A stretch of 64,000 bases of DNA from Endotrypanum monterogeii (lineage: Eukaryota > Euglenozoa > Kinetoplastea > Trypanosomatida > Trypanosomatidae), in the NCBI GenBank assembly GCA_000333855.2, contig CM007320.1:3216412-3280411 (forward strand), written 5' to 3'. The notes below the pieces were generated by a model, which saw nothing but the letters and a program-made list of their open reading frames with translations, was not told the DNA's origin and made no database searches. Shown piece after piece: positions 26,912 to 36,740 of the stretch (positions are counted from its first letter, which is position 1; every line of letters begins with the position of its first letter). The translations under genes were made by a program, and so were the position numbers.

Positions 26912-28915
26912 TTAATGGGAGGCGACAAAGTCCAAGAGCCTCATGGCGTCTGGTAAGTCGGTACACAACTGCACACACTCACGGCACTGAGCCAGCTGAT
27001 TCCTCTCCATGTCGTAGCGAAGTCTCCACAAGTTGGCAAGGAGCTGGCGGATGGCATCATGGTGGCGTGGGCCCATGCGACCCATTTGAAGAAACGCCCG
27101 CAACGATCTTATCAAATCGTTTGCACACATCTCCACACTGTGCGCCTCCACGGCGGCACAGAGGGGCTCCAGCCGGTGTGACTCTTCCAGAGACGCCTCA
27201 CCGAATGTTGCCGCAACGCGCGTCGCCACCTTAGCCAATACCGAGGAGCCTCCCTGGGCTGCATGGGAAATATGCTGTGGTCGAATTCGTTCAGCCAGTT
27301 CCAGCACACGTTCCTTCGGCACTGTGGCCCACGTGCGCAGCAACACCTCCACAGGATTATCCTCCGACCCTAGTTGTGGTGCCAGGGGAATGCGGGGGTG
27401 GTGGTGGATACCGCAGTGTAGTAGTGCATTCATGACACAGGGGCCCTCGTGCGGTTCGATGTCCTTGAGCTTTTCTGCTGTTATGTGGACGCTTTTCTCC
27501 ACCTTGGCGTGCCACACCGGATGGAGCTCCGGCGGCACTTGCTCGGCGGACATGCCGCCCAGGGCATACAGAAGCCTGCATCGGTCTGATGTTGTGAGGC
27601 GGCCAATGCTGCGACGAGTTTGGCGTGCTGTCATAAGCTTGTACTTGGGTGCCTGGATATTGAGACAGGCGAGACCATGACCAACATCGATGTACCACTT
27701 CGGTGGAAGCACGTGCTCATTGTCGTTCAAGGGATCGGCAATCGCTCGACGTGTACGATGGGTAGACGGATTCTGCCTGTAAGCATTGCATTTATCTGGT
27801 GCAGGAGATCCGGAGGGACCTGTAAACTCATGGCGGCCACCGTGTTGCCGCCGATGCGCGTGAGAGGCGCGCAGGGCGTGGAGGAAGACACCATTCATCA
27901 GTCTCGTTTCACTTGGCGGTGGTTGATGCAGCATTGCCAACCCGAGAACGTGCTGACGCACCGCTTCCGCGTTACAGTTCTCTGCTTCGATCAGACTCGA
28001 AAAGAACTTTTGACGAATATGGCGGTGTTGTAGTGTGCCAAGGTGAAACATTACTTGGCAGAGCTGCTGACTTGAAAGAAGAGCGTGTTGGGCAAACAAG
28101 ACGTCACAGCTGCGATTGCACACCTCCGGGTCGTAGAGGCCGGTCTGCGCCATCGTGGCCAGACACATACCGGCGTCTGTGCGATTAAGCTGAGCTTCAC
28201 GAAGTGACGTAAGGAGGCCGCGCGCACCAAAACAGCGCTGCATCTTGGCTTCCATTCGAATCTTTGTCTTTGCTGGAAGAAGCCCATATTTATCCGCACC
28301 AACAGGGGGAAAGTGAAATCCGTTGCCGTAGAGCCGGCTGGTCGCCGCCAAGAGCGACAAGACACTGAGTGCCGTTGGCATCTCCCGCGGCAGGGACCAC
28401 AAGTGCATAGCATGGCGATACACTGGGGAAAGAAACGAGTCGAAGCGGTCGGCTGGCGCTACGGACGTCAAAAATTTCGACGTGGGTGACCCGTCACTCG
28501 TCGTCTGCGCTGAACTTTCTGACAACTCCAGGAGGCGAGTCTGGCAGTCGTCCAGGGAGCTGATGGAGCGGAGCAGCGAGGATAGTTCATTGAGATTGAT
28601 GCAGCTGTCAACATGGCCGCCCTCGCTATACTTTTTGGTGAGGGCTGCGCATAAGTCTAGCGCATCCAAGGCCGGCAACACGTCTTCGTCTGAAACAAAG
28701 CGCAGCACCGTTGCAGATACCCTCAACAATTTTGGCACTAAGGAAAAAAACTGCGAGCTCGCGGAGGACAGCGGCTCAAGACGCGGCAGCTGTTCCCGAA
28801 GCAGCTGAACGCCTTCACGCGCCAATAGGAAAGGGACACCGCGGCGTTGGAGCAAGTTTACTTGTATCCGCGAGAGTTCGGCGCACAATCCCACTAGGCT
28901 AGCACCAGGCATCAT
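26912..28915 (-). CDS. Helical, probably organellar protein of unknown function
   Basis: Not recognised with certainty. 667 residues starting at ATG (MMPGASLVG). The sequence is Leu/Ala/Arg-rich and almost entirely helical, with recurring short helical pairs (RLLYALGGMSAEQVPPEL; GPCVMNALLHCGIHHH; FFSSLIEAENCNAEAV). This resembles the helical-repeat proteins (PPR/heptatricopeptide/RAP class) abundant in kinetoplast RNA metabolism. A His/Arg-rich low-complexity linker sits near the middle (HAHRRQHGGRHEF). The N-terminal 40 residues lack acidic clusters and could target the mitochondrion. A pyrimidine tract with a GCGCAG acceptor lies about 295 nt upstream. Confidence 0.75.
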   Translation of the reverse strand: MMPGASLVGLCAELSRIQVNLLQRRGVPFLLAREGVQLLREQLPRLEPLSSASSQFFSLVPKLLRVSATVLRFVSDEDVLPALDALDLCAALTKKYSEGGHVDSCINLNELSSLLRSISSLDDCQTRLLELSESSAQTTSDGSPTSKFLTSVAPADRFDSFLSPVYRHAMHLWSLPREMPTALSVLSLLAATSRLYGNGFHFPPVGADKYGLLPAKTKIRMEAKMQRCFGARGLLTSLREAQLNRTDAGMCLATMAQTGLYDPEVCNRSCDVLFAQHALLSSQQLCQVMFHLGTLQHRHIRQKFFSSLIEAENCNAEAVRQHVLGLAMLHQPPPSETRLMNGVFLHALRASHAHRRQHGGRHEFTGPSGSPAPDKCNAYRQNPSTHRTRRAIADPLNDNEHVLPPKWYIDVGHGLACLNIQAPKYKLMTARQTRRSIGRLTTSDRCRLLYALGGMSAEQVPPELHPVWHAKVEKSVHITAEKLKDIEPHEGPCVMNALLHCGIHHHPRIPLAPQLGSEDNPVEVLLRTWATVPKERVLELAERIRPQHISHAAQGGSSVLAKVATRVAATFGEASLEESHRLEPLCAAVEAHSVEMCANDLIRSLRAFLQMGRMGPRHHDAIRQLLANLWRLRYDMERNQLAQCRECVQLCTDLPDAMRLLDFVASH

Positions 28916-29438
28916 GACTTCCTTTTCCGGGTGCGTGCAGACCCCGAGGCACTACAGATCCCAACGTAAACAACAGACCGTACTGGTGACGCCATGAAAT
29001 GCTTTGTCACAAAACAAGAGGGCGAGACGGAGCGCACGCGTGAGTGTGGAGAGCTGTGAGGATATACAGCGAAGGAGGGGATGAGGAAGGCGTACAGTCG
29101 AAGGGAGTCATGTTTCCAAGTTCGAGGGTAGATGTTGGGGAGAAAAAAGAACACCAACGGCACATTCCCTGTGTCTTGTACTCCATCGCCCGAGGAACGC
29201 GGAGGAAGCCTGCGCATGTGCATATTGGTGTGTATGTGTGGGAGGGAAGGGGGTAGGAGGGGAAGGGAGGGGCGTGCATAGCACCCACCCTAAAATCGAG
29301 CACACTCACTACCTCTTCTCCAGCAAGAGGGCCCGGCGCAATGTCGCAAGGTTTGGTGTGAGTGTTGTTTTTCTATCCGCAGCGTGCAGTGACAAGGGTC
29401 CGTGAGCACTGGCTCACCACCTCCAGGATAGAGAGAGT
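28916..29438. other. Spacer between the 667- and 594-residue protein genes
   Basis: No gene. Contains the acceptor region described separately. Confidence 0.7.
29210..29275 (-). promoter_or_regulatory. Candidate spliced-leader acceptor for the 667-residue gene
   Basis: Minus-strand C/T-rich tract (about 29238-29275), then the first AG at 29211-29210 in GCGCAG. Predicted 5' UTR about 295 nt. Confidence 0.45.
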
Positions 29439-31223
29439 CTATGTGTCGACAGCCGGGAAAGATTCCATGCTGGGTTGACTTGTGGTTCGGCTGCCGTTGT
29501 CATAACCGTAGTAGTACCCACCTGCGGAAAAGGGGCCTCGGAGGCCTGCCGGTGGCCCGGTGACAGAAACACTTCGCGCTAAATGGTGTGGTCTTGGAGA
29601 GTTACTCAGCAGCTGCGAAGGGAGCGACGAGGCTTCGCCGTCTTGCTGCTGCGGCGAGCGATAGAATGAAAAGGGGAAGGAGTAGCCTGATAAGCTGCCG
29701 CCGTCGTGACTCCTCAACACAGAGGGATCCACGACGGGCTGCCAGTTGGGAGACTCGGCGCCCTGCGATGGGAGATTAGATAACGCAACATCAGAGTAGT
29801 TGTGGAAGCTCGAATCAAGGTGCCCCGCCTCAGCAGTAACACGTGGCAGCGGGTGTCGGAATTCAGCGTTGTCAGATGAGGACGACGGGGAAGAGCTGGC
29901 GTAAAAGTCAACTGCCTGCGAGGGAGTTCGAGCATCGACGTGCCCCCCTTTACCTGGCGAAGCGGCCACGATAGGGCCGCTTCCTGGGCCTTGCACACTG
30001 GTTGGAGTGGCTGCAGAGGGCGAGAGTTTTGTCAGCGATTGCATGCTGATGGGTTGGCGGACGCCAAGGATGACGCCCGATCTGAGGGGGGTGACGGAGG
30101 TAGCTTTGGAGGCATCCTGCGGCTTTGCTACGTTTTTTTCAGCGTCTTTGCCAGAGCTGCTGCTCGAGGTCGATGATAGCGCGAGGGCATTCGTTCGACC
30201 AGGCAGCTGGGTGGGACTGTGCTGCAAAGCAGCGGCATCACCGGCCGGTGAAAAACAACCAATATTGGAACTTTTCCTTTCCGTGGGATTGATGATCGTG
30301 GAATCGAGCAACTGCGCGGAGGCTACAGCTGACTCCGTTTTCGAATTCGGTTCGAGGCCCATGTCGACTCTGGAGGGACTCGCGTCATGCCTCAGATCCT
30401 CCTCCGCGGCTGAATGTGAGGCTACCCTAGCCCGGGTGCCCATCTTGGCCATCGGCATCACACTGCTGCTGCTGCTCGAGAAACTCTCCTTGATGTTTGC
30501 CGCCTCATCCCGCCGCTGCGCCTGTAGGCGATCCACAACTGAGGTCGATGCGGGAGACCGCGCCACTCCGATCTCTGGTAGTGACTGGGCGTCGGTTGAC
30601 GCCTCCTGGCTGCGGGCTGCGTTCGAAAGGCGCGGGGAGGCGGGTGCGGCTTGCCCAGAGCCACGGGCCGCTGAGGACGGGGCAGATGGCGCGGTTGCAG
30701 CTGGCGCAGATGCAAGTGCCCGCATCACGTTTTTCCCTGAGGCACCTTTTTTTGACTTTTCGCGGGGATGGGGCAAAGATGAGGCGCCGGTAGAAGAGTC
30801 GGTGCGGTGGCTTGAGGAGCACGTTGATGTGGGGCGTGGACTTTGTTGAGAGTTATACGTGCTCTTGCTTCCAGAGGAGGACGAGCAGCGATGCCTGCTT
30901 TGATGGCGGTGGTGGCGTGACGAGTGCCCTTTTTTTGACACATGGAGGGCAGCGTCATTACGCTGCTGATCTGCCAGCAGCAGCTGCACTAGTGGTAGGA
31001 CCTGCTTGAACGAGTCTAGTGTTGCCTGCAAATTTGTCGATGTTCCGGCGTTAGGAGCTGTGGGAGGTGATCCTGTGTGCAAGGGGTCCGTGTGAGTTTG
31101 ATGGTGATACTGGTCGGGGATAGGTGCCTCCATAACTTGTGTCACACGGTGCACCATAAGACGCAGTCGCATCACCTCTTCTCCGAGGGCCTCCACCTCT
31201 TGCTCAAGAATGTCCATGTACAT
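29439..31223 (-). CDS. Ser-rich low-complexity protein with N-terminal coiled coil
   Basis: Not recognised. 594 residues. The first 35 (MDILEQEVEALGEEVMRL...) form a heptad-patterned coiled coil. The rest is Ser/Ala/Pro/His-rich and probably disordered, with repeated serine runs (SSSSSS, SSSSSV, SSSPSSSSD). No catalytic motif. The C-terminus has a Gly/Tyr patch (GGYYYGYDNGS). Such proteins are often phosphorylated cytoskeletal or scaffold components, but no function can be assigned. Start at 31223 (MYM) or two codons later (MDI). A 280-codon plus-strand frame overlaps it and is a composition shadow. Confidence 0.75.
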   Translation of the reverse strand: MYMDILEQEVEALGEEVMRLRLMVHRVTQVMEAPIPDQYHHQTHTDPLHTGSPPTAPNAGTSTNLQATLDSFKQVLPLVQLLLADQQRNDAALHVSKKGHSSRHHRHQSRHRCSSSSGSKSTYNSQQSPRPTSTCSSSHRTDSSTGASSLPHPREKSKKGASGKNVMRALASAPAATAPSAPSSAARGSGQAAPASPRLSNAARSQEASTDAQSLPEIGVARSPASTSVVDRLQAQRRDEAANIKESFSSSSSSVMPMAKMGTRARVASHSAAEEDLRHDASPSRVDMGLEPNSKTESAVASAQLLDSTIINPTERKSSNIGCFSPAGDAAALQHSPTQLPGRTNALALSSTSSSSSGKDAEKNVAKPQDASKATSVTPLRSGVILGVRQPISMQSLTKLSPSAATPTSVQGPGSGPIVAASPGKGGHVDARTPSQAVDFYASSSPSSSSDNAEFRHPLPRVTAEAGHLDSSFHNYSDVALSNLPSQGAESPNWQPVVDPSVLRSHDGGSLSGYSFPFSFYRSPQQQDGEASSLPSQLLSNSPRPHHLARSVSVTGPPAGLRGPFSAGGYYYGYDNGSRTTSQPSMESFPAVDT

Positions 31224-31913
31224 GATGGTGGCACGACGAAGGGGGGAGGGCGTTTCTGTGACTCATCGAGAAATAAGGCAACGAGCAAGGGGAAAAAAAT
31301 GCAGGGTGGAGGTTGGGGTAGCAACAAAAAGGGTCTCGCAGGAGGGCGTGTTGCTCAAGATTGCCTGTATCATCACCTACAAGGGAGCACGTGTGGAGGG
31401 AGGAGGGGAACGCACGAGTTAGCGACGCCAGACGGGGGGGGGTGATGAAGAGCGCGATGAGTCGAGGATGCGCACAGGCGTCGTAGGTACGTGGCACTCA
31501 GTAAAAAAAAAAAAAAGGCAATGACGAACCTGCGTGTATTCCGGATGCTTCACATGGGCACCAGGTAGACTCGTCCCGTCTCACAGACTTTTTTTATTAT
31601 TATTCATGAGAGGCAGGAGACCGTGCCGAAAAAAAAAACACAGAAAATGGTGTGAAAAAGAGGATACTCGTATGCAATGCGCGCTAGAGGGGGGAACCCG
31701 CAGGGAAGCCGTCTGTCGCACGCTCTTCGAGAAATTCGGTCCAGTGAATACCAGCAACGCCTTTGGCGAAGCCGCATTGTTGATCCACTTACCAATGCAC
31801 AAAAAAAAACAGTATGTATGTATGCATGTGTGTGTATGCCAACATGTCTTATGTTTCTCTGATTCTCAATAAGCAGATAAAGTCTTTTTTTCCCGCTTCA
31901 ATGTGTGCATATA

Positions 31914-31936
31914 CGCACCAGAAAACTGCTGGTGCG
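31914..31936. other. Perfect 8-bp hairpin
   Basis: CGCACCAG (31914-31921) pairs with CTGGTGCG (31929-31936) around a 7-nt loop. GC-rich stem in an AT-rich spacer. Could be a UTR structure or part of a small RNA; nothing further is visible. Confidence 0.4.
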
Positions 31937-33864
31937 CGAGACATCGCAGCGATATTCAAGGAAGCAGACTGAGGAGAGAGAATAGGTCATGCAGGAAACC
32001 TGCGAGTACAATGGCGTCGTTTTTTTTTTTTGCCATGCAAATAATATCCGAATCGACCCCGCAACTCCCCAACCGATGCAATCAAGACAGGTGAGTCATT
32101 TGATTCCAAGAATCTGCGAGCCTCGGCGACTTTGGGCTCAACTATCTTCAAAGGAAGAACAAAAAGACTTAGGCATTCGCTGTCGGCCTAGTGCCAAACC
32201 TGAATAACTCTAAATCTAAAGCGGTCTACGTTATGTGCGCTCAGCTAATCCTGATACTCCTCAGCGTGGGGCAGCCTTGAAGAGCCGTTGCTGTTGACCA
32301 GCATGTGGCAAAGATTATCCCCAGGTGAGCATCCTCCCCCTCCATACGCCCTGTCCCGCCTCCCAACAACTTTGACATCTTGACAACGAGCAGGTTGATT
32401 TCATTCGTGACCCCGAGTCGGTTCCACGGGCCGGAAATTGCAGCTTTTTCGTACGTTCCTCGGAGGGACCGTTGCCTCACTCCTGCTGCCGCTCCGGGTA
32501 GCCCCGGTGGTCTTTTACGACATTTGGTTTTGAGCGTCGTGAAATGCAAACTCTCTCGGGCATTGTAGACGGTCCACGAAGAGAGGTGAAACCGGTCATG
32601 GAGTGAGCGCAGTGAGCTTTTCTTTATTCTCTGAGGACACTAGCATCCACACCATCGTTTGCAAATACGAGCACCCGCATATATATTTTTTCGAACACCA
32701 TCACCAACTTGGCGGTGCTACACTCGAGTCGATTCTTGGTTGTGGCTCACATTGTGGAGAAAGCAGTTTCTAGCGTCTGTCACAAAAAAAAAAATAGTCG
32801 CTATGTGGTGGCCATCGCAAGAGCGCCTTCGATCGCTTTTCTTTTTCGGCGTGTCGGTAGACTTGAATAGGTGGGGTTATCGACCTTTTTTTTTTTTTCA
32901 ACGGTGCCTTACACTCAGGAATATGGAGCAGACATACGGACACATTCAAGCTAGTCAGTGTGTAAAAATTCCATGCTCACCTCGTCAAATGCACACACCT
33001 ATAGTTTGCACTACAGCGGAGGGGGAGAGGGGGGAGGAAAGAAAAAAAAAATATGCGCGATGCCTACACTCTCCTGCTGCCCTGGTGGCGTGTGCCGTCG
33101 TTTCCCACGAGGTAGGAGAGGCCGGCGTCTCACATCTGGAGGGTTTGGAGTTAACAATTGACTTTTCCAGGGACGCGTATGCACCAGTGAAAGGATATCA
33201 GGAGTCCGGGAAAAAAAGATTTTGTCCTCGACGCCTCAGTTCCAAGTCGGATTTTACTCCTCGAAAACATAAAAAAAGACCATCAAAACATTTTATTACA
33301 TCACCACGCAGTGTGAGGCTGCTGAGCTGGGGGAAAAAAGGGGGGGACTAGATGTGACACCCACCCCTTCGGTCTGGTGAGGTGCCTTGGTAAGGAAGCA
33401 GGGGGTGAGACAATGGTGGGTATAGGTAACAAAGTAGACGCGATTTGGAGGAGGGGAGTTAAAGTGATGTGTTATTTTATTTTTGTGTGAGGCTTATACT
33501 AGCAGATGAGGATGTGGTCCTCAACCAAAGGGGATTTTCTGCCCCCGTCCGTCAAGCTCCGAGAGGTGCAAAGAGAACCCATCCTATGAAAGGCAGAGAG
33601 TGATACAAGCCAAATGACCTTCTTCCATGAGTACGGATGTTATATACACTTCTTTTCCCTTCGATGTGAGCGCATCGTTTTGGGCAAAACGGGCGATGGT
33701 TTATTTAGTGAGGCAACAGAAACATGCCATGGCACAATACAGCCGTTGTCATTAATTACACGATTTACTTCATTGTGCACCGTCTGTGATCTCACGGTGA
33801 TCGAGGGAAAGACGTGCACAGCAGAGGAGCCCTGTAGGAGCTGGCGCCACTTTTCTCCCCTCTC

Positions 33865-33879
33865 GGGGGGGGGGGGGGG
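33865..33879. repeat. G15 homopolymer (C15 in the transcript)
   Basis: Fifteen G on the plus strand, 36-50 bp downstream of the TruD stop codon; reads as poly-C early in that gene's 3' UTR. Confidence 0.85.
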
Positions 33880-33914
33880 AAAGGGCATGGCTCGCTGTTA
33901 AGAAGCACCGTCGT

Positions 33915-35969
33915 TCACGCCTCCACCGCTTCCCCTTCCGTATCTGCATCTTTTTCTTGAAAGTTTTCCGTAACAGGAATGCAGAATTCTCGAAGCACGC
34001 TCGTCGCATAACTCCCGGGCGGAAGTGAAAAAACGGCCACCACTGCCTTCACAGGTCCACAAGGCTCTGTCACTGATGCCGTGCTATCCATGGTGTGCGA
34101 CACCGGCGCCACGATACCCACTGCGTCACAGTGTTTCGCCCAGTCGGACTTCAGCACAGGTGTTCGCCACGACGGCACTGTTTCTACATGCAGCGTGAAG
34201 TCTTTTGGTCGCACTCCCAGCGCACGGTAGGTTCCGTGAAAGTGAAACACCTTCATCAATGCCATAGCTTCTTTTGACATGAAGTCAACACCCAATTCCG
34301 CGAGAACTGCATCGTAATCAGATCGTGTGCAGCCCTGGGAGGAGGGGTATGCAAGATCAGGATCTGGGCCTGGGACGGGTAGCATGACATCTTCCAGGTT
34401 AAAGTATCTGCAGTCGTCTTTGTTTTCGAGGCAACGAGTAGTTGGCAGTTTGACACCCTCCGGTATCTCTGTGGGATGCGCATCCTTTCCTGCCAGGCGC
34501 TGCTGATACGTTGAATCGAGCACTAGATCGCCAACCTCGGGTTGCATTCGGTTTGAGTTCGACAGCCGCAGCGAGGCCATGCGGTTCCATACAAGACTTT
34601 GGACGGCGTGAAAATACATCATCGCCATGGTGCGTGCGACGGCCTGCAGAGAGCCCAGGTAGTCGTTGGGGTTTGTCGATAAGTGCTTCAGGAGGTCGCG
34701 CTCCTGATAGCAGTAGTAGGGTGTGGCCTGTAGCGCTGTCGCGTAATCGCTGGCATCAAACAGCTCTACTATTCGATGCATTTCCGGTACTAAACACGCT
34801 TTAGATTGAAGCATCAAACGAAGACCTTCACGGAGGTGCCCTCGTAAAAACTGAATGCCAACGTCGCTGGTCAGTACACCCGTTGTGCCAAAGCGCTGGG
34901 GTCCGAAGTAGTTGATCACCCCGACTTCCCGCACAATGCGCTCCACCTCCTGCACCTGATCGATTGAAAGTGTTTGGCAGATCGAAGGCACACCTTCTTC
35001 GGCGGACGGCGGGGCAGGGAAGACGCGAAGAACGATACGGAACTGATTCCCTAGAGTATCCCCGAGGCGAAGTCCGTGGTCCTCCTCGGTGAAACCACCC
35101 ACCTTGATGACGTTGTGTGCGCCGAACTCACGACTATTGATCGTCTTGATCCGCTCCACTGTGGCTTCCCGAACGGCAACACGTTGGAGTGTGACCGCCC
35201 GCTTGTCCTTGGTGCCGCAGAATTGAAGCTGTCTCGTGGAGAGCTTCAGGTGGTGCGCAAGCATCCGCAGTGCCTGATTGCTGTCCGTATTCTCCTTATA
35301 AAGGGTGAAGTGGTGATACTTACGCACCGTGCGATTCGTGCGAGATCGGCGACGTTCCTCTCGCCGATCCGCTGCGTTGGCCTTCATTATGGTCACAACC
35401 CCATCGACAGTGTTGCTCACGTGCGTACTGCTCAGACACGCCTTGATGGCCTTGTGCAGTTCGGTACGCTTTTCCTTGTCGGTGACACTGGGCAGCGCTA
35501 TCGACTGGGCCGCATCCGCAAGCCCGGCTAGCAGATGAGAAAGATCCTCTGCACTGACGAGAGGGCCGATCAGCTGTGCGACGGTGCTCGGCGCTACCGA
35601 GTTGTTCATTTCTACATCCTTGAGCGCGCCTGCCGTTTCACTTTCGAGATCTTCTCGCTCACGAACACGTTTTGGGGAATGAGCGGCTGGTGCGTCCTGC
35701 GCTGAATCCTCTTGGCTCTTCTCGGCTGCAGTGGGGTCGAGCTCTAGCAGAAGGGGCGCACCGTTGCCGTAAAAGGCAGGCAGCTCACGCACCTCAAAGT
35801 CAGTGTAAATTGTCTTCAATGAAACGATAGGAAGCGATAGGCGCATCTCATCAGTTGCGTTGCTTCGGTACAGCTCCACAATTCTGCGCGTTACGCCTAT
35901 GCTTTCCTCACGCGCGCTATGCTGCTGGGCGACCCTAGCTAGAAATTTGGAGAGTTGATCAACGTTCAT
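33915..35969 (-). CDS. PUS7: tRNA/RNA pseudouridine synthase, TruD/PUS7 family
   Basis: 684 residues. Converts uridine to pseudouridine in tRNA (U13 in the bacterial enzyme, several sites in tRNA and snRNA for PUS7). The diagnostic motif GTKDKRAVT is at about 252-260, with catalytic Asp at about 255, preceded by HHLKLSTRQLQFCG. NYFGPQRFGT, the second TruD hallmark, lies at about 350. The long insert typical of eukaryotic PUS7 is present. The N-terminal 220 residues include an acidic, Lys/Glu-rich linker (KRVREREDLESE). The frame extends to 36113, but the ATG at MNVDQLSKF is the preferred start since the extension lacks conservation signs. Nuclear or cytoplasmic location cannot be told. Confidence 0.92.
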   Translation of the reverse strand: MNVDQLSKFLARVAQQHSAREESIGVTRRIVELYRSNATDEMRLSLPIVSLKTIYTDFEVRELPAFYGNGAPLLLELDPTAAEKSQEDSAQDAPAAHSPKRVREREDLESETAGALKDVEMNNSVAPSTVAQLIGPLVSAEDLSHLLAGLADAAQSIALPSVTDKEKRTELHKAIKACLSSTHVSNTVDGVVTIMKANAADRREERRRSRTNRTVRKYHHFTLYKENTDSNQALRMLAHHLKLSTRQLQFCGTKDKRAVTLQRVAVREATVERIKTINSREFGAHNVIKVGGFTEEDHGLRLGDTLGNQFRIVLRVFPAPPSAEEGVPSICQTLSIDQVQEVERIVREVGVINYFGPQRFGTTGVLTSDVGIQFLRGHLREGLRLMLQSKACLVPEMHRIVELFDASDYATALQATPYYCYQERDLLKHLSTNPNDYLGSLQAVARTMAMMYFHAVQSLVWNRMASLRLSNSNRMQPEVGDLVLDSTYQQRLAGKDAHPTEIPEGVKLPTTRCLENKDDCRYFNLEDVMLPVPGPDPDLAYPSSQGCTRSDYDAVLAELGVDFMSKEAMALMKVFHFHGTYRALGVRPKDFTLHVETVPSWRTPVLKSDWAKHCDAVGIVAPVSHTMDSTASVTEPCGPVKAVVAVFSLPPGSYATSVLREFCIPVTENFQEKDADTEGEAVEA

Positions 35970-36740
35970 TGTCCTCGAGACTGTATATTGGGGTGATGAT
36001 GGTAAGGGGTCGAGACACTGCGTTTTTGTTTTCCTGTCGGCGCTGGTGGGACTACGGGAGCAGGAAGACGTCAGAGATACAAGGCACTTAGTGTACCCCA
36101 ATGCCACATTCAAAAGAGGGAGGAGTGTAGAGAAAATGAGACGACGGGTTGTCTACAAGTATGAGTATCGGCTAGGTTGTGTGTCTACCCAGCCTCTCTT
36201 TAGAGTTGCCGTTTGCCAGCTGGCGGTGCTTCTGCACATCTCATCCCGGAAAAATATTTTCGACACACACACACACACACAGACTCACATACATATTGCA
36301 CTCACACAGGAGATGGAGGGCGAAGCATTCGCATCACAATAACCCTTCCCCCTCCCCCTCCCACCCGCCACATCCGATTTCCAAGAATATTCCTTTTTTT
36401 TGCATCGTTTTGCAAATGACAATGTGCGACCTGTCGCTGATTCGCCTTACACGCTCCAACTCATTCGATGATTATTGAAGAGTTGAGAAAATGTCGTGTC
36501 GAAGTAGAAAAGATGTACACAGATCATTACTATCGACCATGATTGAGCAGGCGAATATTGACTGAGGAAATCGCACAGATACACACCCACAGCGAATATC
36601 ATTGGGGGGAAGAGGACAGGGGGGGGGTCATGTGTCCGCTCAAAGACATCAAGAATCATCCTTCGCCCCCCGCGGGACACCTCACGACTCACTGGGTACA
36701 CCTTTACGTGGCACCGACATCTTCCAGAATAGTCCTTGCT
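35970..36740. other. Spacer between PUS7 and the Rab3GAP2-like gene
   Basis: No gene. CA microsatellite (36263-36281) and a C-rich block (36344-36366). Confidence 0.7.
36263..36281. repeat. (AC)n microsatellite
   Basis: Uninterrupted AC run. Confidence 0.9.

Larger units (their letters stand above)
31224..33914. other. Long spacer (2.7 kb)
   Basis: No gene supported. Contains an A14 run (31502-31515), a hairpin (31914-31936), a GC-richer block at about 32235-32590, several A/T runs and a G15 run (33865-33879) just after the TruD stop. A 230-codon plus-strand frame (32659-33351) translates poly-T and poly-A tracts into Phe and Lys runs and is judged spurious. Confidence 0.65.

Noticed and set aside
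30007..30849. 280-codon plus-strand frame
   Set aside because: Antisense shadow of the Ser/Ala-rich 594-residue gene; its Ala/Ser/Glu bias mirrors that gene's codons.
32659..33351. 230-codon open frame on the plus strand
   Set aside because: Reads homopolymer tracts as FFFF, KKKK; no domain, opposite to all genes, composition erratic.
33865..33879. Transcription terminator
   Set aside because: Homopolymer alone without a known kinetoplastid termination context; transcription continues to the next gene on the same strand.
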